A stretch of DNA of 64,000 nt from Paragyromitra xinjiangensis (Eukaryota > Ascomycota > Pezizomycetes > Pezizales > Discinaceae): the NCBI GenBank assembly GCA_038503065.1, contig JBCAMK010000007.1:992001-1056000 (forward strand). The letters run 5' to 3'. Below the pieces are notes generated by a model. That model was not told where the DNA came from and did no database searches. It saw only the letters and a program-made list of their open reading frames with translations. Position numbers and translations under genes: made by a program. Below are positions 50,329-62,800 of the stretch, in pieces. Every line of letters begins with the position of its first letter. Within the stretch, counting starts at the first letter, position 1.

Positions 50329-52076
50329 ATGTCACGCAGCTCAAGTGAATCCCAGATCCGAGATCTGGAGAAAACTACTTCTACGATAGTCCAGGATACT
50401 CAAAATCACGGAGCCATTACACCTGATTGGGATGGACCGGAAGATCCTGAAAACCCAAAGACATGGAGTCTTAGGAAGCGATTGTTTCATAGTATAATTC
50501 CAGGGCTCTTCAATTTCGTGGTGTAAGACTCCCAATTTTGATCTTCATGCTACAGTAGCTAACAGTTTTGGACTCAAAGTTCTCTAGGGGCTTCGGTGTA
50601 TACTCCTGGGGTTGGGGAGATTAGTGCTGTGTTCAACGTTAGCACAACTGTTTCTATCCTAGGATTGTCACTTTATTCTCTTGGGCTTGGTTTCGGGCCT
50701 ATGATCGGTGCTCCGATATCTGAGACACAAGGTCGCAAAGCTGTGTTCCTAATCACTATTCCGATCTCACTACTGTTCACTATGGGTGCTGGGTTAGCTC
50801 AGAATATCGAAACGTTGTTAATATGTCGATTTTTTTCTGGAGCGTTTGGGAGCCCGACTTTAGCTGTTGGTGCTGGGACTATAGCGGATATATGGGTGTT
50901 GGAGGAAGGTGGGGGGTTAGCAGCCATCTTGGTTATTCTTGCTCCATTTATGGGACCAGCTTTGGGTAAGTAACATTCTGTTGGGATTATTTACCTACTT
51001 GTGGTGTCGGATATAAAAGCAGTGTTCCTAATTTACTGACTACTCGATAGGCCCTCTGCTCGGTGGCTTTACTATTCTTCATCGCCCCTGGCGCTGGTTG
51101 ATGTGGGTGATCATCATCATCGGGGTTCCTATATATGCTCTCACCTTTTTCACCTCAGAGACGTACAAGAAAGTCATTTTGAAACGCCGCGCTAAAGCCC
51201 GTGGCCTACCGATCCCACCGGGCCCGACAGGTGCTGAAGCTATGAAAGTTCTCCTCACTATCACTCTATTCAGACCCATCCACATGCTCTTTACTGAACC
51301 AATTGTTGGGTTTATATCGCTCTACGTCGCCTTTTCTTTCGGAGTGCTATTTGCGTTCTTCGCTTCTTTTCCGTATGTGTTTGGAAGGGTGTATGGGTTT
51401 GATAGTGGAGAGGTCGGGTTAGCGTTCCTGGGTTTGTGGTTTGGGTTGATACTAGCCGTGATTACATTTGGGGTTTGTGACCGGACGTTGTATAAAGCGG
51501 CAAAAGAGAAGGCAAAGATAGAGGGAAGGCCCACAAGTCCGGAGCATCGGTTATATGCGAGTATGATCGGGTCATTGGGTATACCAGTTTCGCTCTTTTG
51601 GTAAGTTTTACACTGCCCTAAACACATATCTAGCGAATTGAGGAGGCGGTTGACGATTGAGCAGGTTTGCGTGGTCTGCAAGAAGTGATGTACATTGGAT
51701 TGTGCCAGTTCTTGCAGGGGTTCCATTTGGATGGGGAAATCTCTGTCTCTTCGTAATGCTCCTATTATCCTTGGTTTTCGGGTTTGTCGTGTAGCTAACT
51801 ATTCTACAGTTGGGGACGACGACATATCTTATGGACGTCTATCACGCACTTAACGGGGCTTCGGCAATGGCGGCCAACGGTCTTCTCAGATATATGTTTG
51901 GTGCTGCGTTTCCGTTGTTCACGTTGCAGATGTATCGTGGACTTGGGATCCACTGGGCGGGGAGTTTGTTGGGGTTTGTCAGTCTCTTGTTGATGCCGGT
52001 TCCTTGGGTTCTATTCAAATGGGGTGATAGAATCAGGCAGAGGAGCTCTTATCCTACGGGGCCGGGGAGTTCTTGA
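50329..52076 (+). CDS. MFS transporter, DHA1 (drug:H+ antiporter-1) type
   Basis: Twelve-helix plasma-membrane exporter of the DHA1 family (relatives: fungal Flu1/Tpo1/Flr1-type drug and polyamine exporters). Five exons, 50329-50522, 50580-50965, 51051-51600, 51665-51752 and 51810-52076, sum to 494 residues. The cytosolic N-terminus contains DWDGPEDPENPKTW, the common pre-TM1 motif. VYTPGVGEIS follows in TM1, then APISETQGRKAVFL as motif A between TM2 and TM3, RFFSGAFGSPTLAVGAGTIADIW in TM4 and LGPLLGG as part of motif C across intron 2. The large central loop is basic (KKVILKRRAKARGLP). Helices 10-12 hold TYLMDVYHALNGASAMAANGLLR, typical of this family. Substrate cannot be read from sequence. 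It converges with the NmrA-like gene (268 bases between stops). Confidence 0.92.
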
Positions 52077-52344
52077 TTAGGTGATGGAGGGATTGGAGAT
52101 TGATTATAGACGCTTTTCATTAGTATTTTTTAGAGCTTGTACAATGTCATGTGTGTATGTATAACCATTTAGAGGTTACTTAATTGATGCATGATATACC
52201 TGCTTTGGTGTATCACTATTTTTAGAATATCTGCAACCAATAGTGGTGTATACTTTCAGTACTATTTAGATTTCATTCGCTCACTATTTGCAACTTCTAG
52301 TAGTCTACATAACCACACGCAGAGAAACCCCTAAGAGATGACTA

Positions 52345-53554
52345 TTACACAATGTCCTTGACTTTAGAGTTATTAAGTAGTTCTTTTATCCCCCTGAAAT
52401 GGATACCCTCGAAGAAACGCTTCCGTTGATCAACCACCGTATCGTAGGGCAATGAAGATGCCCCTGAATAGTTCCATTCGTCCATATAGGCTTTTCCGAG
52501 AACTCCAGGGTCGGCAGTCTGGTCTGCGATTTGTGATTCAATTTCGCTGATGGGCGTATGGGTAACGGTAAATTTCCGACCTAACCGGAATTAGTTACTG
52601 TTTAGTGCGCAAATACTTTAAGGGCGGTCTAGTTGGAGCTAACCGTAATATTCCTCGACCAAATCGATTGCTTTGTTCCAGGTAGTGTTTTCGCCAAGCA
52701 CGTAAATATGTGGGTCCTATAATAAATTTCATTAGTCATATAACTTGGAGTAAAGACGTTTTAATCGATGATGAGTTGGTAAACAAACCCATTTCTCAGT
52801 AGTGATAAGCCTAACACATGCTTTTGCCACATCTCTAGCGGAGGTAAAGCCGATCAACTCATCTCCTGTTCCTGGAATTATAGCTTCCCAAGTCTCCATA
52901 TTGAGTGGCCAAACAGCGCCGAGACTCGTCATATACGTTTTGCTAGTCGGGACAAAATAATCCATGAACCATCCGTTGTTGAGGAGCGTCCATTCGATTG
53001 CGTTTTGAGATTTGAGGGACTCCCTTATTGCTCCATGGGTTGGGATATAGAATCTAGGTTTATCGGGGTGTTTATCGATATCTCCGCCGCATTCAGAAGG
53101 AACAAATCGTTTACATTTCTTCGAAAGTGTACATGCCTCAAGCATGGAAAGATGGGTATCGTTGTAGAAAGTTGTGTTGGAGTGAATGAAGGAGAAGAGA
53201 ATTGTGGCTGTAGTGGAATCGAGGATGGATAGTATGCTAGCAGTTGTATAATCTGATATCTGGAAGTTAACATTCGGTTGAATGAACCATTCTCGCTCCT
53301 GATACCACCAGTTTATAATCAATATACGGATTGAGATGCTATTGGTACAATTGAGAATGACTACAAGAGACAAGAGAGAACATACCGCCCGAGAAATAAT
53401 AGTAATCTCAAAGTTTCCAGCAGCAAGAAGTTCTTCTACCAGGAATCTGGTTAATCAGAAGTTAGTTTTCGACTGCCAAGCACAGGTTTGGGGGAACCTA
53501 CTTAGCTACATTACCAGCACCTGCAATGGCAACGGAGATCTTGTTTGTCGACAT
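52345..53554 (-). CDS. NmrA-like / isoflavone-reductase-like NAD(P)-binding protein
   Basis: Atypical SDR of the NmrA-like class, found in fungi as metabolite reductases or redox sensors; substrate unknown. Five minus-strand exons, 53502-53554, 53386-53446, 52789-53298, 52644-52716 and 52345-52580, sum to 310 residues. The N-terminal Rossmann strand ISVAIAGAGNVAKFLVEELL contains the glycine-rich GxGxxx(A) turn and is completed across the first intron. The family-typical FVPSECGGDID and GWFMDYF segments follow, then FTSARDVAKACVRLI. The last two exons give DPHIYVLGENTTWN, joined to RKFTVTHTPISEIE and a tail matching the family's C-terminal helices. The two small 5' exons are only 53 and 61 bases, so the start is easily missed. 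No separate promoter element was recognised. The intron between exons 2 and 3 (87 bases) has alternative AGs, but only the chosen one keeps the frame with a natural join. Confidence 0.85.
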
Positions 53555-54818
53555 CGTGCGTCTTTTTGGTTCTCTGAACTATATATGATGAAGGATATAA
53601 AGATGGTGCTCGAGTTGCTTTTGTAACTTTAACTCAGCTACCAAGACGCGGATTTAGGATACTTTAGATCCGGAACTAATTGCTGACACAGAATGGCTTG
53701 TGGTTGGGGGCCTCCGACATTTCCACCATTCATAACTTCGATGATTTATATATGCTGTGTTTCTAAGCGTGGTCGGAGTTCGCCATGAATGCATGCGATG
53801 TAACCTTGAATAATTTTTATCCTCTTTAGCAGGTATTCTGTGGTGCGCAGACGGCAAAGGTATGCGTATCTCGGGCCTGGGCAGTTCAAGAGTTTGGGAA
53901 TGGTATTGCTGCCAGAGCACTATTTTCGGAGGTAGCAACCGCAAAAACCAACCCTTTTTGATTTTTTTCGAAAAGTGGATGCTAGGGAGGAAGTTCGTAG
54001 AAGATCAAACTGAGGTTCGTAGCTCAGGAACACGATCAGTGTCTAGGGGTTGCTTACTTTGTCGGTGTAAACCGAGGCTTGGCAGCTTCGCATCAGTGAT
54101 TACCCTTCAGTACAGTAAGCCCATGATAGGCTTGGGGTAATGGGGGCGCAGAAGATCACATTAAAGGATATTTTATACTTATGATAAGGTTCTTGTATGG
54201 ATGATCTTTTAGGCACGTCCACTTTACCTTAAGTTCTTAATTAAGCCTACATATTATATGGCACTATATTGTTAATATATCAAGCCTAGAGTAGCATTTC
54301 CTCTAGCCATGGCTACGTACACCGCCCGGCGGAAATAGTTCACTCTCACTTCAAAATCAGGCCCTGCGCAGGTTTTGTGTTCTCATATTCACTTATTGGA
54401 ATCTTCCGGGAATTGCTCCGGTCTGGACTACCCTTATGGAAAGAAAGTCAATCATGGTGCAGTGGCTGGTAACTACATGTATATCTAAATTACAGGATTT
54501 TCTGATCGCAGACAATAACTACTAACATGGGGTTCCAAGAATCTAATGTAATGTTTCGGAGGTACAATCGGATTTTACCGAATCGAACGGCCGATCGCGC
54601 CTCTCCCAAAATTCTTCTTGTGTTCGAATTCGCTCAGGAATACTACGCTGGAGGCAACCGCGACAAGCGATGGTCTGTCAAAATAAGTTAATTTCTCATA
54701 CATAAGCTTTTAAAACTATCTTTAGGCTTACTAAGTTATATGGCTCAGCTGTCGAAGTAATGAGTGGATACTGGGTGATCGGAAAGTTGATTTGTAATTG
54801 CTAGAGTGAACAAAGATG
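53555..54818. other. Spacer between NmrA-like gene and small-protein gene
   Basis: No supported gene in 1.26 kb. It contains the NmrA-like promoter (its gene is on the minus strand), one TACATGTA at 54474, and AT-rich sequence around 54230-54300. Frames at 53654-53944 and 53862-54140 overlap on opposite strands and look random. Confidence 0.55.
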
Positions 54819-55380
54819 TTAATTCAACGACGGGACATCGGGGAAATTATGAGATTCTACTACAATTGAGCCTCCTTGTCTTTGGTAATTGTCATAGTCC
54901 TTAATGTGATTGCGACTGCTATCGTATCTCTGGTGAATTTGTGCTATGTTTGGGTGGTCGAGCCTCGGAGACTCTGGACCCTCAGCCTTTTCCTCAATCA
55001 TTTCAGCAGAGAAAGCTCGAAGATCATTTAGTTGGCTCTGCGGTAATGTAGTATTTTAGATCCAATAAACCCAGAAACCTACTTTAGGTGCTTGTCGGAG
55101 TGGAGTCAATATTACCTTTGTGAAAGGTTTCGTTGTAGTGATGAGATATTGTTCAACACCCCCCTAGGTAAAACGTGAGCATTCTACAGTCCTGTATGAT
55201 GTAGCTAGGGCTATCATGTACTTGGTTGATGTGTACTCGAGCATACGCTTCTGGTCCGAGAAAAGTGTGAATATTTTCCTGAAGAATCTCCCACTCTATT
55301 CCTTCAGTTGAGATTGGATATGTCATCAACATTGGTCTACTGGGGGCTCTCCTCGAAAATGATCGAATTTTAGAAGCCAT
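54819..55380 (-). CDS. Small three-exon gene, 141-residue protein of unknown function
   Basis: I do not recognise this protein. Three minus-strand exons, 55222-55380, 55116-55163 and 54819-55037, are each flanked by plausible GT...AG signals (introns of 58 and 78 bases) and all join in phase 0, giving 141 residues. The second exon encodes only 16 residues (GGVEQYLITTTKPFTK). The joins HINQ-GGVEQYL and PFTK-SQLNDLRAFS read as a continuous globular segment. The region at about residues 20-80 alternates beta-like and helical stretches; the C-terminus from about 90 is polar, rich in His, Asn, Asp and Gln, and probably flexible. There is no signal peptide or membrane segment; the first ~17 residues are basic. 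It sits between the NmrA-like gene and a transporter on the same strand, so a shared locus role is possible. Expression evidence is needed to confirm the model. Confidence 0.6.
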
Positions 55381-57862
55381 AATCCCAGGGAAGAATAAAT
55401 GGAGTATATGTGAATGTTCCTGAACGCTGGAAGGGAGGAAAAAGCAATACTCGAAATTAGTTGATTACACTGCAGTTGTGCACGAAAATTTGCCCTTTTA
55501 GAAGCCACAGCTCTCCTATTTATGATGTTCAGATCAGTATACATTGAGGGATATTGTTGAGGCAGGGCGAGGGCTTTCGTTGTTCCGAAATGATCTTGGG
55601 TTTGGAGTTCTTGTTCGCCTCATTTTTCCGCCTTGCTGCAGATCACTAGTACATGGTACATGACTGGAAAATCTCCCAACAGATCTAGAGATCGTCGCCC
55701 CCCGCACGTGGAAACCTCTGACTGCAGTAAGTCGGGCCTTAGAAAATAAGTAAGCAAAGGTAGCAGCTTCTTTGCCGCAGGCGCCGTATCCGAATACATA
55801 GCCGATTCGGTAAGATTCAGAAGTACCTTACACGATCTTCGATCTCCAGCCAGAAATCAGTCCAGTTACTGTGAGCATATGCACCTGTACCCAACCCTTA
55901 TTAATGTCTTGCTGATAGATTTATATTCTTAGAGTTCAAGGCTTCGATGTTAGGCTTAGGATTGTCCAATGCAGCATCTGATCCAAATATCATACTTTTG
56001 CGCGCACTCGCCTTGCGGTAAGGGGGTTTATAGGATACCTCACAGACTTTGAACTGATTCCTGTACTTAAATGAGGTAGTAATATGGGAGAAAGTGGATC
56101 CCTTGGCAGGCTGACCGGCTCCGTCGATTGGCTACGCTAATTAATATTAAACTTAAACTCCTGGGGCAATTTTGTTGATCACACAATAGCACTCGTCCAG
56201 ACAAGAGAAGCCACGGGACTATCTGCTGCTGAGCGATATAGGTGGGGCCGCAATCCCCACCTGGCCCCAAGAGCTGGGGCGGGTATCATGCGCATGCACG
56301 GCGATGGAAGTTCGAAAATCTGCGAAGACCTATCAAGCAAAAACTACTCACAAAAAGGCAACGAGCTGAGCTCAAGGTGTGCTATCTTAAGAAAATTCTA
56401 ATTCTACCTCCTTACTTTTGGATGTGTTTGTTCCTCTTACAATTTTCCCTAAGGAAAACCCTTGGTCTTGGACGAGTCACGCCTCACGACCCTGCGCCCT
56501 AAATACCGCACCAGTTTGGGAACTTTCCTCTATATACCTCAATCTAATACAGTGTTAGTCGACCTTTTAATTTCTTCCTCACCAACGGTACCGGGTACCC
56601 TCGCAATTCTGCTATCTAGATCTACACCGCCCTGAAATCTATGACCATATGACACCTCACCGATGACGCTAACTAGCACGCGGCGACCTTGGGAAACTGA
56701 CGAAGAAAGAAGGTTGAAGTAAGGATTCTATTCCGGCGTAAGCTACAAAAGGCCTAGAAACCATGAAATAGCTAATCCATGGATCGCCACCGGCACCCCA
56801 ACCCGGACAACTGAGTACTTATTCGAACTTGTTAGCCCCAAGATTTTCTTCTCTGAAACTCAAACCTTGATATTGGGGTAATTTGGCTTAAAATAACTGG
56901 AAGGTTAATGTAGTTGATATTACCTGTATAGTGACCGTTTATCGGTTATCTCTTACTATGCATTACTTAAGCTCAAGAAAATATGATACTGTGTATGTAG
57001 CCGATGCAACTCTTGAGGTAGGACCCCGGAGTAGGCGAGTGCTTGCTCTATTACTAACTAGGAAATTTCAACCTTCCAAAAAAACCCTTCGACGAGCGCA
57101 GCAAAAGCTATGTCACAACCTATCACTCGGCGCACAAACAGGCCTGCAGGAAATACGGTGTCAAACAACCACCGACCGAAAGGTTCTAACCAAAAATACT
57201 GACACTTAGGCTCTGGCTTAGTGAAGTGGGTACGGAAACTCATTAAGCCTAATTGGGTTTAGTTCGAGATAAAGATACGAAGGCTTTTAATGCGCCGCAC
57301 TTCTAACATACATGTAAGAGCAGTCAGAGCTCCAGATGATAAGTAGTTCTTTCCCTTCCAGTAAGGTATTTGCCTACATTTAGGCGTCCTAGAAAGTACG
57401 CGCAGGTTGATTACTTTTAGAGCCTCCCCCTCTACCTTCTAGCTCAGGGTATTGTGCTTGGGCTTTATACAAAAGCCATAGTTTTAAAGCAGCATAATCC
57501 TAGATATACATATCGCGGAGCTGTAGCTTAATGACTAATTATGATTTGGAGCTAGCTATTACTTTAAAGGGCCGCAGCAATGCTTCCGGTACTCTTCCTG
57601 CACCTTTCTAGTGCTAGCTCTACATCTATCCTAGAAGTGAAAACCATGTGTCAACCTGGATGATATCCGGTGCGTAGATTGCATAAAGAAAACCAAAAAA
57701 ATGCACTACTCTGCGCTGCCCTAATACAACATATCCATCTATATGCCCATAATAAATTAGCCGTATACGTATAAGCTCTAGCTAGCTACATAAAGATTCA
57801 AAAGAGAAAGGCAAATTAAAGTCAATGCTTAAAATCGAAACATCTCACTTTTAGCAATATCT
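55381..57862. other. 2.5 kb spacer with hairpins and possible decayed coding sequence
   Basis: No supported gene. A pair of GC-rich hairpins lies at 56240-56280, one TACATGTA at 57309, and at about 57510-57690 a stretch that reads as coherent protein in one frame until repeated TAG stops, possibly a decayed element. Sequence near 57400-57860 is rich in CTAG and TAGC words. Confidence 0.5.
56240..56280. repeat. Two tandem GC-rich hairpins with 7-base loops
   Basis: AGGTGGGG (56240-56247) pairs perfectly with CCCCACCT (56255-56262) across a 7-base loop. Directly after it GCCCC (56264-56268) pairs with GGGGC (56276-56280), again across 7 bases. The role is unknown; it could be a transcription terminator or a chance structure. 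Confidence 0.55.
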
Positions 57863-59816
57863 CTAATTCTTCTCCCGCTCTTCTTTTTCCCTCTGTAACC
57901 GCTGCAGAATCGGCGACCGAACCCTAACCATTTTCCCCCACTTATAGAATCCCCAAGGAATCGGTATCAACGCCGTCGCTATAAAACCAACTGTGGTCGC
58001 GGCCCAATTCGGGCCGAGTTTGGAATACATCTGAGGGCCAAAAAGGGGCATAATCCCGCCGAGAATACTAAGGAAGGTCCAAATGTCAGAAACCAAGCCT
58101 TAGGATATCGCAAAGAGTTGGTAAACCTACCTTCGTGTTACGGTATTACCAGCCAACGCAGACGCAGCAAACACATCATAACTCGTAATCAAATAACTAT
58201 TCCCATGCAAAAAGATCCACGTATTTCCCAACCCATACGGAACACCACTAAGAATCGGCCAAATCCAATGAATACTAGTCGGCACACAAGTCCACGCAAA
58301 CCAAAACGTTGCAGCAGGGCTCAACACTGCTGCTAGACATATACAAGCAATTCGTGCCTCTGGAGGCCTCTTTCCGGTGTCTGGATCGACTTTATGCATT
58401 TCGTAGATTTTCTGATTTAAGGGGTCGAGAAGAGCGGCAAGCACCGTGCCGACGCCGATTCCGCAGAATGCTAGACCTGAGGTTTTTGGACCCCAGCCAC
58501 GGATTTGAGAGAAGACGATTGGGTAGGCTGTGAAACAGAGGTAGAGGATGCCGTAGATGACAGCGATATAGAGTGCCCAGAAAATGCTGCGATAAATCCT
58601 TCATCAGCACACCCCATAGACATAGAAGAGGAGGTTTTATGTAAGATTCTACACACCAAAGCGGTTCGGTGAATAACATGATGAGAGGACGTTCTAGGTT
58701 TGTCTTTATTAACGTCCAGAAATCACCTTCACCGTCTTTATAACAGAATCTTGACATGTATCTCTCGTCTCCTGTATCCTTACGTAGTTTTGAAGCTTTC
58801 TTTCGCATAAGAACTGGCGCATAAGTTTCTGGTATAAGAAACGATAGGGCCGCTAGTACTCCGGCAACAATTAGCAGCACCCAGTTAGTCCATCGCCAAC
58901 CAAGATTTCCATAAATTAAGCCGCCAATAACTGGACCAAGAACAGGCCCGTTCATAGGTGCGAGACAAAAAATCGTGAGTGCTAAAGTGCGTTTATGTTC
59001 ATCGAATATGTCCCCAATAGTGCCGGGGGCGTTTGATATCGTAACCGATCCAACAAAAGCACTACGTTTCAAAATTATCAGTGGATTGTATGTAAAAAGT
59101 TTAATGGCGGGTATTATACCCGAGAAAGCGGACAACAAGAATTGTTGCGAAATTCTTTGCGAGACAAGCCGGGAGGATAAATATGAAGAATAGAGATAAC
59201 GAGACTAGATAAACTGGCCTTCGACCGAATAGCTCGCTCATTGGTGCTAGTATCAGGGGCCCTGCGGCTAGACCAAGCATATAGGTTGTCATGCCCAAAG
59301 TGATGGTTGTTTTTGAAGTGATACCAAATTCTTTCATCATTCCGGGGGATCCTGAAACATATGATGTTGAGTAGAAGACTCTAGATATTCAGTCATAAAT
59401 TAGTCTTCCTTCCCTTCCCCGCAGTGGAGAAAAGATAAATCAACATACACCATCCAAGTTTGTAAAGACACCAATGCGAGGATTGCGTATTTGCGTGACG
59501 AAGGCCAGTTCAATGCATTCCGAGGGTCATCTGGTCCATCCCACTTAACCTCAAACTCGGTATTGAGAACTGCTTCCAAATCTTTTGACGTCTTCCCAGA
59601 CGCCCGTGAAGCTCTGGTAGTTGTTCTGGTAACTTCGGGATCTACTACTGTTGAAATCCGTCTGATTCCCTCATCGTAATCCGAAGTAGATACGGACGAA
59701 ATAGAGTTTGTCTCATTTTCACACCCCTCTTTACCCCCCGCTAAAACGCCTGCTTCGATGTCTTTTTCAATTTCGGAGGACGAGATGTTATCGTCGTCGA
59801 CATCGCGTTTTGCCAT
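57863..59816 (-). CDS. MFS transporter, DHA1 type (second copy, different subgroup)
   Basis: Twelve-helix proton-coupled exporter of the DHA1 family, plasma membrane. Five minus-strand exons, 59449-59816, 59120-59380, 58657-59061, 58131-58586 and 57863-58067, sum to 564 residues. An acidic ~100-residue N-terminus leads to VKWDGPDDPRNALNW. Intron 1 was placed so that QTWMV joins SGSPGMMKEFGI; the AG nearest that motif would break the frame. Motif A is APMSELFGRRPVYLV. RFLGAFVGSVTISNAPGTIGD is the TM4 region, APMNGPVLGPVIGG is motif C, and FTEPLCIFWALYIAVIYGILYL lies just after the central loop. The C-terminus is basic then acidic (REKEEREKN). It belongs to a different subgroup from the MFS gene 6 kb away: the N-terminal half is clearly divergent although both share the DGPxDPxN motif. 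Substrate unknown. Confidence 0.92.
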
Positions 59817-62800
59817 GCTGGAAAAGCCTTAAAGGCGAGATGGGAAACAACGTGCCAATCAGCTTTACCCAACTCTGAGATCTTGGCCTAGATTTAAGCG
59901 CAGGCCGACTAAACTTGCTATTTCGATTAGTCCTGTATACCCATTAGCTCGTCGGTACTTAATCCTAACACTGATAGCTTGTTTTGACTCACAGCTCAAA
60001 TCATCTCAAAGATGGGAAAAAACACCGAACGAACTTGAATTTTTTAAAAATGGGGAAGGGCATAGCACGACAATATTTATTCAGCCGCGGGGAAGCGGAG
60101 AAGAAAAATATTGGTAATAAACTCTCAACTTGGACCATAGCATACTGGGGGGATCTCTCGGGACACGGAACCATCCTGTGGGCTTTTAATTCATGTCCCT
60201 GTCCTTTCCTGCGTGATCCTGTCACATCACCACCTATCATAGTATTCCGTGCTTTGATATATATATGTGGCTAACGGGTATAGAAAAGCCACCGAGGACC
60301 ACCATTCTTTCCAAACACTTCGATCGTACTTTCCCGTTCTCTCTTTATCTTCGTCTCATAGATTCACACCGTGTCTCACCTGGATGCTGGACGCCACATA
60401 CAAAACTCGAGACGCGTATTGGATAGCCTTATACACATGACCACCGGTTGCCCCCTTCTGCTGCATGGTTGAAGGGGTAGGAAAGTTTTCCCTGTTCCGA
60501 AAGGTTCTAATTGAGTGATTCATCTCCACACCGATATCTAAGCTCCTGCTTCTTTCCGCTGCTGATGGTTAGTAGGCAGTATGGAACTACCCCAAGAAGT
60601 TGCATATCTCTTGGTGGTTAGGGTGCCGATTATCCGAGGTTCTGATTGCAAGCGGGGCCGACTTGGCATGAAGAATGGCGCTTGCTCAAGTCGCAATTGA
60701 TAGAGTTTGCGAGGGCCCCGAAAAAGCAACGTCCTGCCGTAAACCCGCCCGTAAAAGATGATTGTTAATGAAGTTTGCCAGAGATATCGGAGACTATAGG
60801 TTTTAAGATTGACACGGCCATTCGGTCCCCTAGTATTTCGGGACCAAGGACTGGTCTAGAGAGTAGACGTCTACTAGTAAACCCCCGTAACTCCACGTTT
60901 CGGCTATCGTAGACCGTTAAGCTCTCTGGAGCCGATGTGCCCCAACCAAGGCTAACAAAGCAGGTAATAAGCGAGGATACAGACCTCAACCCGTGTTAGT
61001 TCAACTCTTGATTCAGACCGGCACATTTCCAAACGGCATCCTTCCGTGAGTTAACGTGCTTTGGGATCAAGCGGTTCTGCTGGATACTAACTAGGCTGCA
61101 TACATCTCACGATCATAGGGTAAACCGGCAAACCTCGTGGATCAGGGTTCAGGATTTTTCGATACCGATATTGGAACTGATTCATAAAGATCGACTTTTT
61201 CTTCCTTTAAAAATCGAAACTTTGGCTATTCCCGATCTAAAAAAATCTCTGGGTGTATAAACGAGAAAGACACAGAAACGCCTCTCAGGCATGGATTTAT
61301 TTAATTTTGTGAGTGACATTGGAGGACATCAAGGCACTCGTACATCCATAACAGGCATACGAGATCCGTATTCCGTATTCCGTATTCTAGTTCTAAGATA
61401 CACAACCAGTGACTTGTTGGATAAGAAGCCAAGCAAGGGGTAAATCCTGCATAATCATAAGTAAGTAAACTTCTACCCAGAAAGATTCCCAAAAGTGAAC
61501 TCTGCAAACACGAGCTACTCATACTTAACGCAGGCTAGGAAAACCCTTCCAACCGAAGCAGCTAGTTAGCCACATTTTTCATTCTACCTCTCCGATACGC
61601 CCTATTTACCGATGTTTGAGGTACGAAACGAGTGCCTATGAGCGTTCAGGCACCAAACATCTTTGGGCGTGTGAATAGAAGGCGGAGGGGTCAGGGCTCA
61701 GATGGACCACTATGCAGAGTCGGTAAGACTTCTATCAGACTCCATGGTCGCCTAAGCTGTTATGTCTCACCTTAGAGATTGATGTCACGATAGTTGGGGG
61801 TTTGGTTACCGTGTCTGGTAATTCACATATCTGTAGAGGCGGGTGAGAAGACACCGGGAGTTAGTCCCATCGAGTAAACTACGGCCATCTATGACCTAAC
61901 ACCGGGTACATGCACATGACCCGAACCTACCATTACTTCCCGACTAGAAAATTATACTCGAGGAAGCGCTCAAACGCGAAGGCACAGAAAAGCAGTCTAT
62001 CTTCAACTATCTTCCGGAGTCGGCAGCTGTACGGAGAGCGACGTGTAACCCGAAATTTTCTCGATTTTCACAGAATATCACTCGTCGATCAACATTGGAT
62101 AGGTGTACTTTATTCGTTATTCTTATTTCTTCCATTAAGTGCATTCGCCACGAGATAAAAGGCTGGTGGCGTGAGTGGCGTTTTGCTAGGTGCATCCAAC
62201 CACCTAGATCATGGCGCTCAAAGAGCGTATTCGGTGTTTCAACCCTCGATTTTTCAGAAGCTGTTTCGAGTTGGACAGGAATCGATGAGATATAGTGGTC
62301 CTCCCAGCCGACCAGCCTGTACATATAGAGAAAGCACTCACCCACCACCATACCCCTCTATCCCACTCTTTAGTCTGCTTCTCACGAGAATACTAGTCTA
62401 TTTGAATCTATAGCCACCAGCTTAAAATGCTACCCCATCCCTGGGACCTAGCAGCCCCCAAGTATATATCCTCCTAGGCCCCAAAAGCCACAATTAAAGC
62501 CCCAAAGTGCCGGCCTTCCCACATCAACAAGTACCCAATAGTACTTATAGCTTCAGCCATATACCTATCGATATCCTATTATATTAGCTATTCCCCAAGC
62601 TGACCCCCACAAATCCACCACTGTACAAGCAAGGGAAAAAAAAGCCTATATATAAAATATAAAAGCAAATAATATTCAAAGGGCATCATCCACACTTTAT
62701 CCAAATACCCATCAAGCAGACCCAAACCATAAAAAAGCAGACCCAAAGCTTTAAAGCAAACTCCCAATCCGTCCCATCGCTACAAATACAAGTTTCAAAC

